64,000 nt of DNA from positions 967,501 through 1,031,500 of the forward strand of contig NZ_CP047030.1 of NCBI RefSeq assembly GCF_009796825.1, given 5' to 3'. A program made the translations under genes and the position numbers. Position 1 is the stretch's first letter. Every line of letters starts with the position of its first letter. Under the pieces are notes generated by a model. It saw only the letters and a program-made list of their open reading frames with translations, was not told the DNA's origin and did not search any database. This document shows positions 8,986-17,343 of this stretch, piece after piece. Source of the stretch: Algibacter sp. L3A6 (GTDB lineage: Bacteria > Bacteroidota > Bacteroidia > Flavobacteriales > Flavobacteriaceae).

Positions 8986-9291
8986 ATGGGACTATTAAAT
9001 TTTCTTTTTGGAAATACAAATAATGCAGTAACTGAGTTTAAAGAAAGAGGCGCAATAATTATTGATGTACGCACTCCTGGCGAATACCAACAAGGTGCTA
9101 TTGCAGGATCTAAAAACATGCCTTTACAAACTTTAAACACAAAAATAGATTACATAAAAAAGTTAAACAAACCAGTTATTACGTGCTGTGCTAGCGGTAT
9201 GCGTTCGGCAAACGCCGCAAGTATTTTAAATAGAAATAATATAGAAGCAACCAACGGAGGTGGCTGGAAAAGCTTACAAGGGAAACTATAA
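8986..9291 (+). CDS. Single-domain rhodanese-like protein
   Basis: A 101-residue protein consisting of one rhodanese domain. The DVRTPGEYQQGAIAGS segment (residues 27-42) and the active-site loop CASGMRS with Cys68 fit the CxxGxR sulfurtransferase loop; an extra Cys67 precedes it. It probably carries persulfide sulfur in the cytosol. Its stop overlaps the convergent DUF4230 stop. Confidence 0.9.
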   Translation: MGLLNFLFGNTNNAVTEFKERGAIIIDVRTPGEYQQGAIAGSKNMPLQTLNTKIDYIKKLNKPVITCCASGMRSANAASILNRNNIEATNGGGWKSLQGKL

Positions 9292-9900
9292 TTTTATATT
9301 AAGTAGTTCTTCTGTTTTTGAAATTGGAGTGCTATTATATTGAAGTGTCCACCCCAAAGAATTGGTTAAAATATAGAATTTGGAGAGTTCGCTGATTAAA
9401 CGGTTTTGCGCATTACTCTTTAAATCTGATTTTTCTATTTTTTTGTCTAAAGATTTTTTTACAATAGCTTTAATATCATTATAATCTTTAGCTTCGAAGG
9501 GGTTTAAAAAATCGGCTTGTATATCGTAGTATTCAAAATCTGGACTAATTTTGATTTCTTCTTTTGGAATACTAATAATAGTTAATGTTTTAGTAGCCTC
9601 ATCGACCTGAAATTCAATTTTACTTAAATCGTAGGCAATTGTAACATCGGCATTAACAACTACGAGTGCCTTTTTTTCTGAAGTTAAGTAGGCTCCGAAA
9701 ATGTCTTTAGAGTTTTTGTAATTAAAAACCTCACTAAAATGCCCTTCGGTTACTATTAGTTTCCCAACATTTTTTATTTGCTCTTGTATAAGTGCCGAGC
9801 TCTCTTTAAGAACTATTTTATCTTCTTGTTTTTCACCACAATATTTAAAGGTGAATAACACAACTAAAGTAATAACAACACCAAATAGAATTTTTCGCAT
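9286..9900 (-). CDS. DUF4230 family membrane-anchored protein
   Basis: A 204-residue protein with one N-terminal membrane segment (MRKILFGVVITLVVLFTF) and an exported domain containing the conserved GHFSEVF and VTIAYDLSKIEFQVDE-like stretches of DUF4230. The ATG at 9900 is preferred to the one at 9921 because it starts directly at the membrane anchor. Function is unknown. Its 3' end overlaps the rhodanese stop by 6 nt. Confidence 0.8.
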   Translation of the reverse strand: MRKILFGVVITLVVLFTFKYCGEKQEDKIVLKESSALIQEQIKNVGKLIVTEGHFSEVFNYKNSKDIFGAYLTSEKKALVVVNADVTIAYDLSKIEFQVDEATKTLTIISIPKEEIKISPDFEYYDIQADFLNPFEAKDYNDIKAIVKKSLDKKIEKSDLKSNAQNRLISELSKFYILTNSLGWTLQYNSTPISKTEELLNIKL

Positions 9901-9921
9901 ATGGCTAAAATAAAAAAACAT

Positions 9922-10321
9922 CAGTTTACTTCGACATATGAAGCCTAACTAATGTAATTTATGTTAGCAATTGCTAACGGTACAAATGTAGACAACTACC
10001 GTTTCACTGGTGTTACATTAAGGTTAACAGTATTTTAAATTAATAAAAACATAATTCACTATTCTGAAAAGCATAGAAATAAAAAACACCATCTGCAAAA
10101 ATTATAAAAAATCTGCAAGAATGGTGTTTCTAAATGAACTGATTAATAGCAATCTAAAATTAACTGAATCATCTTTATTTGTGGTAATTTTTCGACAAGA
10201 CGTTATTTAAATAAGTTTAAAAGCAAACCAGTTTCCCGACAAACAGTACCCTTTTAGGTTCTAAAAAAAATAATTACGGAAGGATGTTAGACCTAGACTA
10301 CGTAAATAAGTGAATGATAAA
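9922..10321. other. Intergenic region of about 400 bp without a gene
   Basis: No convincing ORF on either strand. It holds a perfect 16-bp palindrome, GTTAGCAATTGCTAAC (9963-9978), an 11-mer GGTGTTACATT at about 10008 that also occurs upstream of the rhodanese gene at about 8932, and a hairpin with arms AACACCAT and ATGGTGTT (about 10084-10129) whose long loop contains two TCTGCAA repeats. Confidence 0.5.
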
Positions 10322-11266
10322 CTAAAAAACCATATGTGCAAACTGATTTTGAAGCTGCTCTTTTTTAATTTCTAGCTGTTTTAAAAATTTTAAATGAGCT
10401 TCGGAACTAGGATTAAAAGGTTTATGCTGCATCCCTTTTTGAACAACATCTACATTATTCATTATTTTTGAAGCATCTGGAGACAACCAAACCTTTTGAA
10501 ACTGCTCCCAAATATAGTTGATTGCTGTTGTGTTCGGGTGAATCATATCTTCCGCATAAAAACGATAATCTCTAAGTTCATCCATCATAATTTCATAGGA
10601 AGGAAAATAATAAGATTTATTAGACACTACAGCATGAATAGCCGCTAACAAATGCGCTTTACTTTGCGAGTTCTCAATAAAACCATCTTTTAAATGCCTT
10701 ACTGGCGATACCGTAAAAATTACTGTTGCGTTATAGTTTACCGATCTAATTTGCGTTAATATATTTCTAAGTGTATTCGAAATTTCGTCTACAGACAATA
10801 ACACTTTTTTGAATTTTTTTTGAGGAACTTTATGACAATTAGCAACTACTTTATCGGTTTCAATAAAATTATAAACCCAAGCTGTACCAAGTGTAATAAC
10901 GATGTGCGTGGCATTTTTTATATAATTTTCTGTAGCTGTTACCCGTGTATTAAGTTGGTTTATTAAATCAGTTTTAGATGAATGACTTAATTTTGAATGC
11001 GCATCGAAACAATGCCATTGTTCATTATGAAAAAATACATCACTTTCTTTGTATATTTTATGTTGAATAGCGCTTTCAATTAAATTATAAATTGCCTGCG
11101 GATGAAAAAGAATTCCAAATGGATTTTGACGACTCTTAAATTTGAAATACTCTAACTTTTCTCCGATATTTTCAGAAAAACAACTCCCAAACAAAAGCAC
11201 TTCAGAATTATAATTTATTAAATCATTTTCATTCGAGACAAAAGGTATTTCGGTTTTCAATTTCAT
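10322..11266 (-). CDS. GSCFA domain protein
   Basis: A 314-residue protein carrying the name-giving motif LLFGSCFSENIGEKL (about residues 24-39), followed by the conserved NPFGILFHP segment and the downstream D-x-I-H-P-N pattern (AEDMIHPNT). These features match the GSCFA family, an SGNH-hydrolase-like group whose substrate is not established. It lies divergent from the B12-MerR regulator with about 100 nt between start codons, so the two may share control, but no functional link is known. Confidence 0.85.
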   Translation of the reverse strand: MKLKTEIPFVSNENDLINYNSEVLLFGSCFSENIGEKLEYFKFKSRQNPFGILFHPQAIYNLIESAIQHKIYKESDVFFHNEQWHCFDAHSKLSHSSKTDLINQLNTRVTATENYIKNATHIVITLGTAWVYNFIETDKVVANCHKVPQKKFKKVLLSVDEISNTLRNILTQIRSVNYNATVIFTVSPVRHLKDGFIENSQSKAHLLAAIHAVVSNKSYYFPSYEIMMDELRDYRFYAEDMIHPNTTAINYIWEQFQKVWLSPDASKIMNNVDVVQKGMQHKPFNPSSEAHLKFLKQLEIKKEQLQNQFAHMVF

Positions 11267-11289
11267 ATAAATAATATAATTCTATGCTT

Positions 11290-11297
11290 CAAAAGTA
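11290..11297 (-). promoter_or_regulatory. Possible -7 box of the GSCFA gene
   Basis: On the minus strand TACTTTTG matches TAnnTTTG, 24 nt before the ATG. The nearest TTG upstream is only 12 nt away, so the -33 assignment is weak. Confidence 0.35.
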
Positions 11298-11341
11298 AAC
11301 ATAAATGAACAAACCTATGTCGTTAGTTTATTTAAAAAGCT

Positions 11342-11358
11342 TACATTTGTTTAACAAA
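11342..11358 (+). promoter_or_regulatory. MerR (CarH/LitR-like) gene promoter with operator-like palindrome
   Basis: TACATTTG (11342-11349) fits the TAnnTTTG -7 box. It is fused to TTTGTTTAACAAA (11346-11358), a near-perfect 13-bp palindrome. The same 13-mer, read on the other strand, occurs at the crtI start. This placement, overlapping the -7 box of the regulator's own gene, suggests autoregulation by the B12-MerR protein (inference). Confidence 0.6.
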
Positions 11359-11370
11359 AACTAAAATACG

Positions 11371-12264
11371 TTGAACGAAATTAAAGACAACTTTACGATA
11401 AAAGACCTTGAAAATATTTCAGGAATTAAAGCGCATACTATTCGTATTTGGGAAAAACGATACAACTTATTAGCTCCAAAACGAACAGATACCAATATAA
11501 GATACTACACTACTGAGAGCTTAAAAAAGCTATTAAACATTGTATTACTAAAGGATAACAACTATAAAATTTCGAAAATTGCAGAAATGCCTTATGATGT
11601 TATTCAACACACTGCAAGAGAACTAGCCAACAAAAATGCCCTAAACCAGCATTCTACGCAAGCTTTTAAACTCGCTATGATACAATTTGATAGCGTATTA
11701 TTCAACACCACGTATGCCAAACTACTTCAACAAAACACCTTTAGTGAAGTTATAAAAACAAATTTAATCCCTTTATTAAATTTTATTGGACTGCTTTGGC
11801 AAACTAACACCTTAATACCTGCACACGAACACTTTATATCCAATTTAATAACCCAAAAAATATTAATTGAAACCGAAAAACTAGGCTATTCTAACTTAAG
11901 CGACACTACAACTTATGTGCTGTTCTTACCAGAAAATGAAATACACGAAATTGGTTTACTTTATATTAATTACGAATTATTATTAAAAGGATACAAAACC
12001 ATATATTTAGGACGAAGCTTACCAATGGACAACTTAAATTCTTTTTTTAATAGCGATTCTAAAATGTGTTTTATAACATCTATTACCGTAAGTCCAAGTG
12101 TAGATTTAGTAGAGGGATACTTTAAAGATTTAGACAAAAACTTAGCACCAACACAGCACAAACTACTTGCAGCAGGTTATAAATTGCAGGAACTTGATGA
12201 ATCAGCATTTAAATCGGACATTAAATTCTTCCCGAATATACTTCCTCTTTTAAAAGAAGTTTAA
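11371..12264 (+). CDS. MerR-family regulator with B12-binding C-terminus (CarH/LitR-like)
   Basis: A 297-residue transcription regulator. The MerR winged helix is N-terminal (residues 8-75, with SGIKAHTIRIWEKRY). The C-terminal half looks like a cobalamin-binding module: Trp143, then nine residues, then Glu153-His154, matching the W-x9-EH motif of CarH-type photoreceptors, and Glu190-I-His192-E-I-Gly195, matching the E/DxHxxG loop whose His ligates cobalt. In that family adenosylcobalamin allows DNA binding in the dark and light releases it. The start is a TTG; no nearby in-frame ATG fits the family N-terminus. Its position before crtI and the shared operator support control of carotenoid synthesis by light. 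Confidence 0.88.
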   Translation: MNEIKDNFTIKDLENISGIKAHTIRIWEKRYNLLAPKRTDTNIRYYTTESLKKLLNIVLLKDNNYKISKIAEMPYDVIQHTARELANKNALNQHSTQAFKLAMIQFDSVLFNTTYAKLLQQNTFSEVIKTNLIPLLNFIGLLWQTNTLIPAHEHFISNLITQKILIETEKLGYSNLSDTTTYVLFLPENEIHEIGLLYINYELLLKGYKTIYLGRSLPMDNLNSFFNSDSKMCFITSITVSPSVDLVEGYFKDLDKNLAPTQHKLLAAGYKLQELDESAFKSDIKFFPNILPLLKEV

Positions 12265-12275
12265 TTAATTTAATT

Positions 12276-12310
12276 TTTGTTTAACTTATTTTGTATATTT
12301 GTTAAACAAA
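12276..12310 (+). promoter_or_regulatory. crtI operon promoter with two operator-like sites
   Basis: TATATTTG (12294-12301) fits the -7 box. The 13-bp palindrome TTTGTTAAACAAA (12298-12310) overlaps it and ends directly at the crtI ATG. A partial copy, TTTGTTTAAC, lies at 12276-12285, 22 bp upstream and so on the same DNA face. The TTTG in that copy is only 14 nt from the -7 box, shorter than the usual 17-23. The mRNA would be almost leaderless. Confidence 0.6.
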
Positions 12311-13777
12311 ATGGAAAAACAAATACATATTATCGGATCCGGGTTCTCTGCCTTATCGGCGGCGTGCTATCTTGCACAAGCAGGATACAACGTTGAAGTA
12401 TTAGAAAAAAACGAATTAATTGGAGGCAGAGCACGCCAATTAAAAAAAGATGGTTTTACATTCGACATGGGACCAACTTGGTATTGGATGCCAGATGTAT
12501 TCGAAAAATTCTTTGCCGATTTTGGCAAAAAGCCATCGGATTACTATGAATTGGAAAAGTTAGGCCCAGCTTACAAAGCTTACTTTGAAGATGGTGAAGC
12601 CCTTACAATCCCAGGAACTTTAAAAGAAATTTACGAACTTTTTGAGCGCGAAGAAGCAGGAAGTTCTAAACACTTAAAAGCGTTTTTAAAATCGGCTAAG
12701 TTTAATTACGATGTTTCTATAAACGATTTAGTGTACAAACCAGGCGTTTCTCCTTTAGAATTGGTGACTCCAACAACCATTAGTAAAATTACTCAGTTCT
12801 TCTCGAGCATAAGAACTCAGGTAAGAAAAGATATAAAAAGCCCTAAATTAATCGAAATCTTAGAATTTCCTGTATTATTTCTTGGTGCTAAGCCAAGTAA
12901 TACGCCAGCTTTTTATAACTTTATGAATTATGCCGATTTTGGCTTAGGTACTTGGCACCCAAAGGGTGGCATGCATAAAGTAATTGAAGCCATGGAGTTA
13001 CTAGCAAAAAGCTTAGGCGTATCATTCAAAACAAATGCTAACGTACAATCTATCGAGGTGGATGCATCTAAAAACATAAAAGGACTTACGGTTAATGGCG
13101 AATTTATTCCTTCGACATTAATTTTAAGCGGTGCAGACTACCACCATACGGAAACATTATTACCGCAATCTTACCGTCAATATTCGGAAAAATATTGGGA
13201 CAAGAAAGTTTTTGCCCCATCGTCTTTATTATTTTATGTAGGGTTAGATAAAAAATTAAAGAATGTATGTCATCACACTTTGTTTTTTGATACAGATTTT
13301 GACACCCATGCTAAAACCATTTACGATAACCCGAGTTGGCCAAAAGAACCTCTATTCTATGCAAGTTTTCCGTCTATAACAGATGATACCTTTGCTCCAG
13401 AACACCAAGAAGCGGCAACATTTTTAATTCCGTTAGCTCCAGATTTAGAAGATACACCAGAATTAAGAGAAAAATATTTCAACATTATAATAAAAAGATT
13501 AGAAAAATTAACCGGCCAAAACGTTACAGATCATATTCTATTTAAAGAAAGTTTCTGTGTTAACGACTTTAAAAAAGATTACAACTCTTATAAAGGAAAC
13601 GCTTATGGTTTGGCTAACATTTTGACACAAACCGCATTTTTAAGACCAAAAATAAAAAGTAAAAAAGTTAAGAACCTATATTTTACAGGGCAGCTAACAG
13701 TTCCTGGACCAGGAGTTCCTCCAGCATTAATTTCTGGAAAAATAGCTTCTGATTTAATTTTGAAAAACGATAACTAG
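12311..13777 (+). CDS. crtI: Phytoene desaturase
   Basis: FAD-dependent desaturase that converts phytoene stepwise to lycopene at the membrane. The 488-residue protein starts with the dinucleotide-binding motif IGSGFSALSAACYLAQ and continues with VLEKNELIGGRA. The C-terminal GQLTVPGPGVPPALISGK segment is the carotenoid desaturase signature. The ATG at 12311 is chosen over an in-frame TTG at 12299, which lies inside the operator and -7 box. It is the first gene of a twelve-gene co-directional run; crtB follows after 14 nt. Confidence 0.95.
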   Translation: MEKQIHIIGSGFSALSAACYLAQAGYNVEVLEKNELIGGRARQLKKDGFTFDMGPTWYWMPDVFEKFFADFGKKPSDYYELEKLGPAYKAYFEDGEALTIPGTLKEIYELFEREEAGSSKHLKAFLKSAKFNYDVSINDLVYKPGVSPLELVTPTTISKITQFFSSIRTQVRKDIKSPKLIEILEFPVLFLGAKPSNTPAFYNFMNYADFGLGTWHPKGGMHKVIEAMELLAKSLGVSFKTNANVQSIEVDASKNIKGLTVNGEFIPSTLILSGADYHHTETLLPQSYRQYSEKYWDKKVFAPSSLLFYVGLDKKLKNVCHHTLFFDTDFDTHAKTIYDNPSWPKEPLFYASFPSITDDTFAPEHQEAATFLIPLAPDLEDTPELREKYFNIIIKRLEKLTGQNVTDHILFKESFCVNDFKKDYNSYKGNAYGLANILTQTAFLRPKIKSKKVKNLYFTGQLTVPGPGVPPALISGKIASDLILKNDN

Positions 13778-13791
13778 AAACAACAACAACT

Positions 13792-14634
13792 ATGAAACAA
13801 CTGTTTGACGAGGTTTCTTACTCTTGTAGTAAGTTGGTAACCCAAAAGTATAGCACTTCGTTTTCGTTAGCTACAAAAATGCTTTCGCCAAATATACGAT
13901 CGGCTATTTATAACATTTATGGTTTTGTCCGTTTTGCTGATGAAATAGTAGACTCTTTTCATGAATATGATAAAGAACTTCTATTAAATAAATTTGAAGA
14001 AGATTATTACGTATCTAAAGCGCAAGGCATTAGCCTTAACCCTATTTTGAATGCTTTTATCCATACTGTGAATCAATATAAAATTCCAGATCATTTAACT
14101 CAGGCATTTTTAAAAAGTATGCGTGCCGATTTACACAAAACGGAATATACTACCGACGAAGAATACAAAGCTTACATCTATGGTTCTGCCGATGTTGTTG
14201 GCCTTATGTGTTTAAAGGTTTTTGTAAACGGAAACGATGAACAATATGAAGACCTAAAAGAAGCCGCAAAACGCTTAGGCTCTGCTTTTCAGAAAGTAAA
14301 TTTCTTAAGAGATTTAAAAGATGATATTAACGTTTTAAACCGTTCTTATTTTCCGAATATAAACCTAAAAGAGCTCGATGCCATTTCAAAAAACATCATT
14401 ATTCAAGATATTGAATCTGATTTTGAATTTGCCTATAAAAAGGGTATATTAAACCTACCTGTTGAAGCCAAGTTTGGAGTGTATATGGCCTATAGATACT
14501 ATAGAAAATTACTAAAGAAACTTAAAAATACACCATCAGAAAAAATTATAAACACACGGATTAGAGTTTCTAACCCAATGAAAATAAACTTACTAGCCCG
14601 AAGCTACGTTAAGTATAAGCTAAATTTAATGTAA
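13792..14634 (+). CDS. crtB: Phytoene synthase
   Basis: Squalene/phytoene synthase family, 280 residues; condenses two geranylgeranyl diphosphates into phytoene. Both Mg-diphosphate binding motifs are visible: DEIVD (residues 50-54, in YGFVRFADEIVD) and DLKDD (residues 174-178, in VNFLRDLKDD). The stop shares one base with the ATG of the next gene, indicating translational coupling. No geranylgeranyl diphosphate synthase gene is present in the window, so the precursor must be made elsewhere. Confidence 0.95.
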   Translation: MKQLFDEVSYSCSKLVTQKYSTSFSLATKMLSPNIRSAIYNIYGFVRFADEIVDSFHEYDKELLLNKFEEDYYVSKAQGISLNPILNAFIHTVNQYKIPDHLTQAFLKSMRADLHKTEYTTDEEYKAYIYGSADVVGLMCLKVFVNGNDEQYEDLKEAAKRLGSAFQKVNFLRDLKDDINVLNRSYFPNINLKELDAISKNIIIQDIESDFEFAYKKGILNLPVEAKFGVYMAYRYYRKLLKKLKNTPSEKIINTRIRVSNPMKINLLARSYVKYKLNLM

Positions 14635-15062
14635 TGTACTACTTCTGTGTTTTACTCTTTTTATTTCAAAACTCTACACCAGAACATATTGTTGAGTATC
14701 ATGATATTAAAAGTAAAGCTCAAGAAATAGAATACATCGAAAAATATAAAAAAAGTGATAGTGCGGATATTCAGGCCTATGTTATTTCTTTAGAAATGAA
14801 ACAAGCAGAATATAAAGTATTACCATGGCAAAAACTTAACACCTTTAGCAAAGGAAAAGCTAAGCTTGAGCAATTAATAACAAACGAACCAAAGAACGCC
14901 AATTTAAGATATGTGCGTTTGGTGATACAAGAGCAACTGCCCAAGATGTTAAATTATAATTCTGATATAGAAAATGACAAACATTTTTTATCAGAACTTT
15001 TAAAAATAAAAGACAACAGCGATTATTTGGATACATACATTCTAAATTACACAACCCTATGA
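14634..15062 (+). CDS. Unknown protein encoded inside the carotenoid operon
   Basis: A 142-residue protein with a short hydrophobic N-terminus (MYYFCVLLFLFQ) that may be a signal peptide or anchor, then a charged, mostly helical region rich in Glu and Lys. No family was recognised. Its start overlaps the crtB stop (TAATG) and its stop overlaps the crtZ start by 4 nt (ATGA), so it is translated with the pathway enzymes on both sides. That suggests a role in carotenoid metabolism or envelope placement of the pigment, but this is inference from position only. Confidence 0.7.
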   Translation: MYYFCVLLFLFQNSTPEHIVEYHDIKSKAQEIEYIEKYKKSDSADIQAYVISLEMKQAEYKVLPWQKLNTFSKGKAKLEQLITNEPKNANLRYVRLVIQEQLPKMLNYNSDIENDKHFLSELLKIKDNSDYLDTYILNYTTL

Positions 15063-15514
15063 TCATTTTAACCTTTATACTCACAACACTAATCACTTTC
15101 ATAATTATGGAAGGTGTTACTTGGTGCACACACAAATATATTATGCATGGGTTTGGTTGGTTTTTACACGAAGACCACCACCAACCGGGATACCCTCACG
15201 TTTTCGAAAAAAACGATGCGTTCTTCATCATTTTTGCAACGCCTAGTATAATGTTGTTCTTTTTCGGGATTCGCCCACAGCTTAATTTTTTATTTTTTAT
15301 TGGGCTAGGTATTTTATTATATGGCTTAGCTTATTTTTTAATACACGATGTACTGATACACAGACGCTTCAGTTGGTTTAAAAACACTCAAAACTGGTAC
15401 TTACGTGGTTTAAGAAAAGCACATAAAATACACCACAAACATTTAGACAAACCAGATGGTGAGTGCTTCGGGATGCTTTTTGTTCCTTTAAAATACTTTA
15501 AAAAAGTACAATAA
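15059..15514 (+). CDS. crtZ: Beta-carotene hydroxylase
   Basis: Membrane di-iron hydroxylase of the fatty acid hydroxylase superfamily, 151 residues, adding 3-hydroxyls to beta-ionone rings to give zeaxanthin. Histidine clusters are present in order: HKYIMH (residues 25-30), HEDHH (37-41), HRRF and HKIHHKH near residues 115-130. Hydrophobic segments lie at the N-terminus and between clusters two and three. It is coupled to its neighbours by 4-nt and 1-nt overlaps. Confidence 0.93.
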   Translation: MIILTFILTTLITFIIMEGVTWCTHKYIMHGFGWFLHEDHHQPGYPHVFEKNDAFFIIFATPSIMLFFFGIRPQLNFLFFIGLGILLYGLAYFLIHDVLIHRRFSWFKNTQNWYLRGLRKAHKIHHKHLDKPDGECFGMLFVPLKYFKKVQ

Positions 15515-16209
15515 TGCCATACTTATATCTCATATTAACATTAGGGAGTTTAAGTATTCCCCTGCTGTATAGTGTTTTTGAAAAAAAATTTCACTTTATA
15601 CAATACGCTAAAAGTGCCTTTTTAAGCATTTTACTAGTGGCAATACCTTTTATAATTTGGGATGTGCTTTTTACAAAATTCGGTATATGGGGGTTTAACG
15701 ATTCTTACCATTTACCCATTGCTCTTTTAGGTATACCAATAGAAGAATGGTTGTTTTTCTTTTGCATTCCTTATGCCTGCTTGTTTACACACGAAGTTTT
15801 AGCATATTATTTACCAAATTTTAAACTCTCGAAAGCAGCAACCGTAATAAGTGGCGGATTAATGCTCATTTTGATATTCGTTTTATTGTTATTTCATTTC
15901 GGAAAATGGTACACGACTTTAAATTTCTTATTTTTTATAGCTCTATTAACCTATGGTTTAAAATTTCATTTAGAAGTATTACAACGTTATTTCCTAAGTT
16001 TTTTAATCATTTTACTACCCTTCCTTTTAGTAAATGGCATACTAACAGGAAGCTTTATAGATGAACCCGTTGTATGGTATAACGACAACGAAAACTTAGG
16101 TTTTAGAATTTTTACGATACCATTTGAAGATGTTTTTTACGCCTTCAACTTGTTATTTTCAATACAATTAATTTTTAATTCATTTAAACAAAAAGCACAT
16201 GGAAAATAA
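15514..16209 (+). CDS. Lycopene beta-cyclase, CrtYc/CrtYd-type fused membrane form
   Basis: A 231-residue multi-spanning protein with two similar halves, each carrying the lycopene cyclase domain signature: PIEEWLFFFCIPYACLF near residue 75 and IPFEDVFYAFNLLF near residue 210. In bacteria these domains occur as separate CrtYc and CrtYd subunits or fused, as here; the enzyme closes both ends of lycopene to make beta-carotene. The PxE(E/D) acidic residues are kept in both halves. It starts on the last base of crtZ and overlaps tspO by 11 nt. Confidence 0.9.
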   Translation: MPYLYLILTLGSLSIPLLYSVFEKKFHFIQYAKSAFLSILLVAIPFIIWDVLFTKFGIWGFNDSYHLPIALLGIPIEEWLFFFCIPYACLFTHEVLAYYLPNFKLSKAATVISGGLMLILIFVLLLFHFGKWYTTLNFLFFIALLTYGLKFHLEVLQRYFLSFLIILLPFLLVNGILTGSFIDEPVVWYNDNENLGFRIFTIPFEDVFYAFNLLFSIQLIFNSFKQKAHGK

Positions 16210-16672
16210 CAAACTAGTAAGATTTACCATTTTTTTGTGCATAAACATTTTAGCTCTTGGTGTTGGTGTTCTATTGATGGATAACGGACAAACATCTCCT
16301 TGGTACGCCTCACTAAACAAAGCACCTTGGACACCAGAAGGCTGGGTTTTTGGAGCTGCTTGGACCACCGTTATGACAACTTTTGCTGTTTACATGGCGG
16401 CACTAAGCCTTAATTTCCCGTTTGGCTTTAAACCTTTAATGAAACTCTACGCTTTGCAATGGTTTTTAAATGTATCATGGAACTACCTATTCTTTAATCA
16501 GCACCAAACGCAAATCGCTTTAATTTTTATTGTTTCACTATGGTTATTAATAGGTTATTTCACCTTCAACTATATAAAAACGGTAAAGTATTACACAATA
16601 TTTATAGCTCCATATTTAATATGGATGACGATTGCAACAAGTCTAAACGCCTACATTGTATTTAACAATTAA
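16199..16672 (+). CDS. tspO: TspO/MBR family protein
   Basis: A 157-residue protein with five hydrophobic segments and the Trp-rich motifs of the family: LNKAPWTPEGWVFGAAWT and ALQWFLNVSWNYLFF. TspO proteins bind porphyrins and related tetrapyrroles in the membrane and take part in light and oxygen responses. Its 11-nt overlap with the cyclase gene puts it in the carotenoid operon. TspO genes are known companions of light-regulated pigment genes in bacteria. Confidence 0.93.
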   Translation: MENNKLVRFTIFLCINILALGVGVLLMDNGQTSPWYASLNKAPWTPEGWVFGAAWTTVMTTFAVYMAALSLNFPFGFKPLMKLYALQWFLNVSWNYLFFNQHQTQIALIFIVSLWLLIGYFTFNYIKTVKYYTIFIAPYLIWMTIATSLNAYIVFNN

Positions 16673-16683
16673 AACAAAAACTC

Positions 16684-17343
16684 ATGGCTAGAAAAAAAAA
16701 TATTACAGCAGAAAAAATAATAGATTTATACATGTCTGCTTTATTGACAGACGAGAACATACCAAAAACAGTATATGCATTTGCACATGCCAACAATTTT
16801 GAAGAAAAAGATTTTTATAAATATTTTAGCAATTTTGATGTTTTAGAAAAACATATATTTTCACTTTTTTGCGAAAACACTTTGGCTCTATTAGCAGAAA
16901 ATGAAGATTATGCACATTACGCACCAAAGGATAAGTTATTAAGCTTTTATTTCACTTTTTTCGAAATGCTAAATGCGAACAGATCTTATGTTTATTTAAA
17001 ATTAGCACAAAATAAAAATAAGTTAGAAGCCTTAAAACTATTATCTAAACTTAGGTCAACTTTTCTTAAATATATAGAAAGTGAGATTTACACACATAGC
17101 GTAGATCTGAAAAACAAAACACTGAATTCTCTAAATAAAAAGGGCACCAACGAAACCGCTTGGGCACAATTATTATTCACCATACAGTTTTGGCTAGAAG
17201 ACACATCTCCAAATTTTGAAAAAACAGATATTTTCATAGAAAAATCGGTACAAGTTAGTTTCGATTTAAAAGAAATAAAACCACTAGAAAGCGTTTTAGA
17301 TTTTGCAAAGTTTCTTTGGAAAGAAAAAACAATGTCCACATGA
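16684..17343 (+). CDS. TetR-family transcriptional regulator
   Basis: A 219-residue protein. The N-terminal helix-turn-helix (about residues 8-55) has the TetR pattern ending in FYKYFSNFDVLEKHIF. The remainder is a helical ligand-binding domain with no recognised ligand. It starts 11 nt after tspO and its TGA overlaps the start of the kinase gene (ATGA), so it belongs to the same transcript. It may control this second half of the operon, but no operator was identified. Confidence 0.8.
   Translation: MARKKNITAEKIIDLYMSALLTDENIPKTVYAFAHANNFEEKDFYKYFSNFDVLEKHIFSLFCENTLALLAENEDYAHYAPKDKLLSFYFTFFEMLNANRSYVYLKLAQNKNKLEALKLLSKLRSTFLKYIESEIYTHSVDLKNKTLNSLNKKGTNETAWAQLLFTIQFWLEDTSPNFEKTDIFIEKSVQVSFDLKEIKPLESVLDFAKFLWKEKTMST

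Noticed and set aside
10084..10129. Hairpin considered as a terminator of the GSCFA gene.
   Set aside because: The loop is over 30 nt and no T run follows on the relevant strand, so it was kept only as an unexplained structure.
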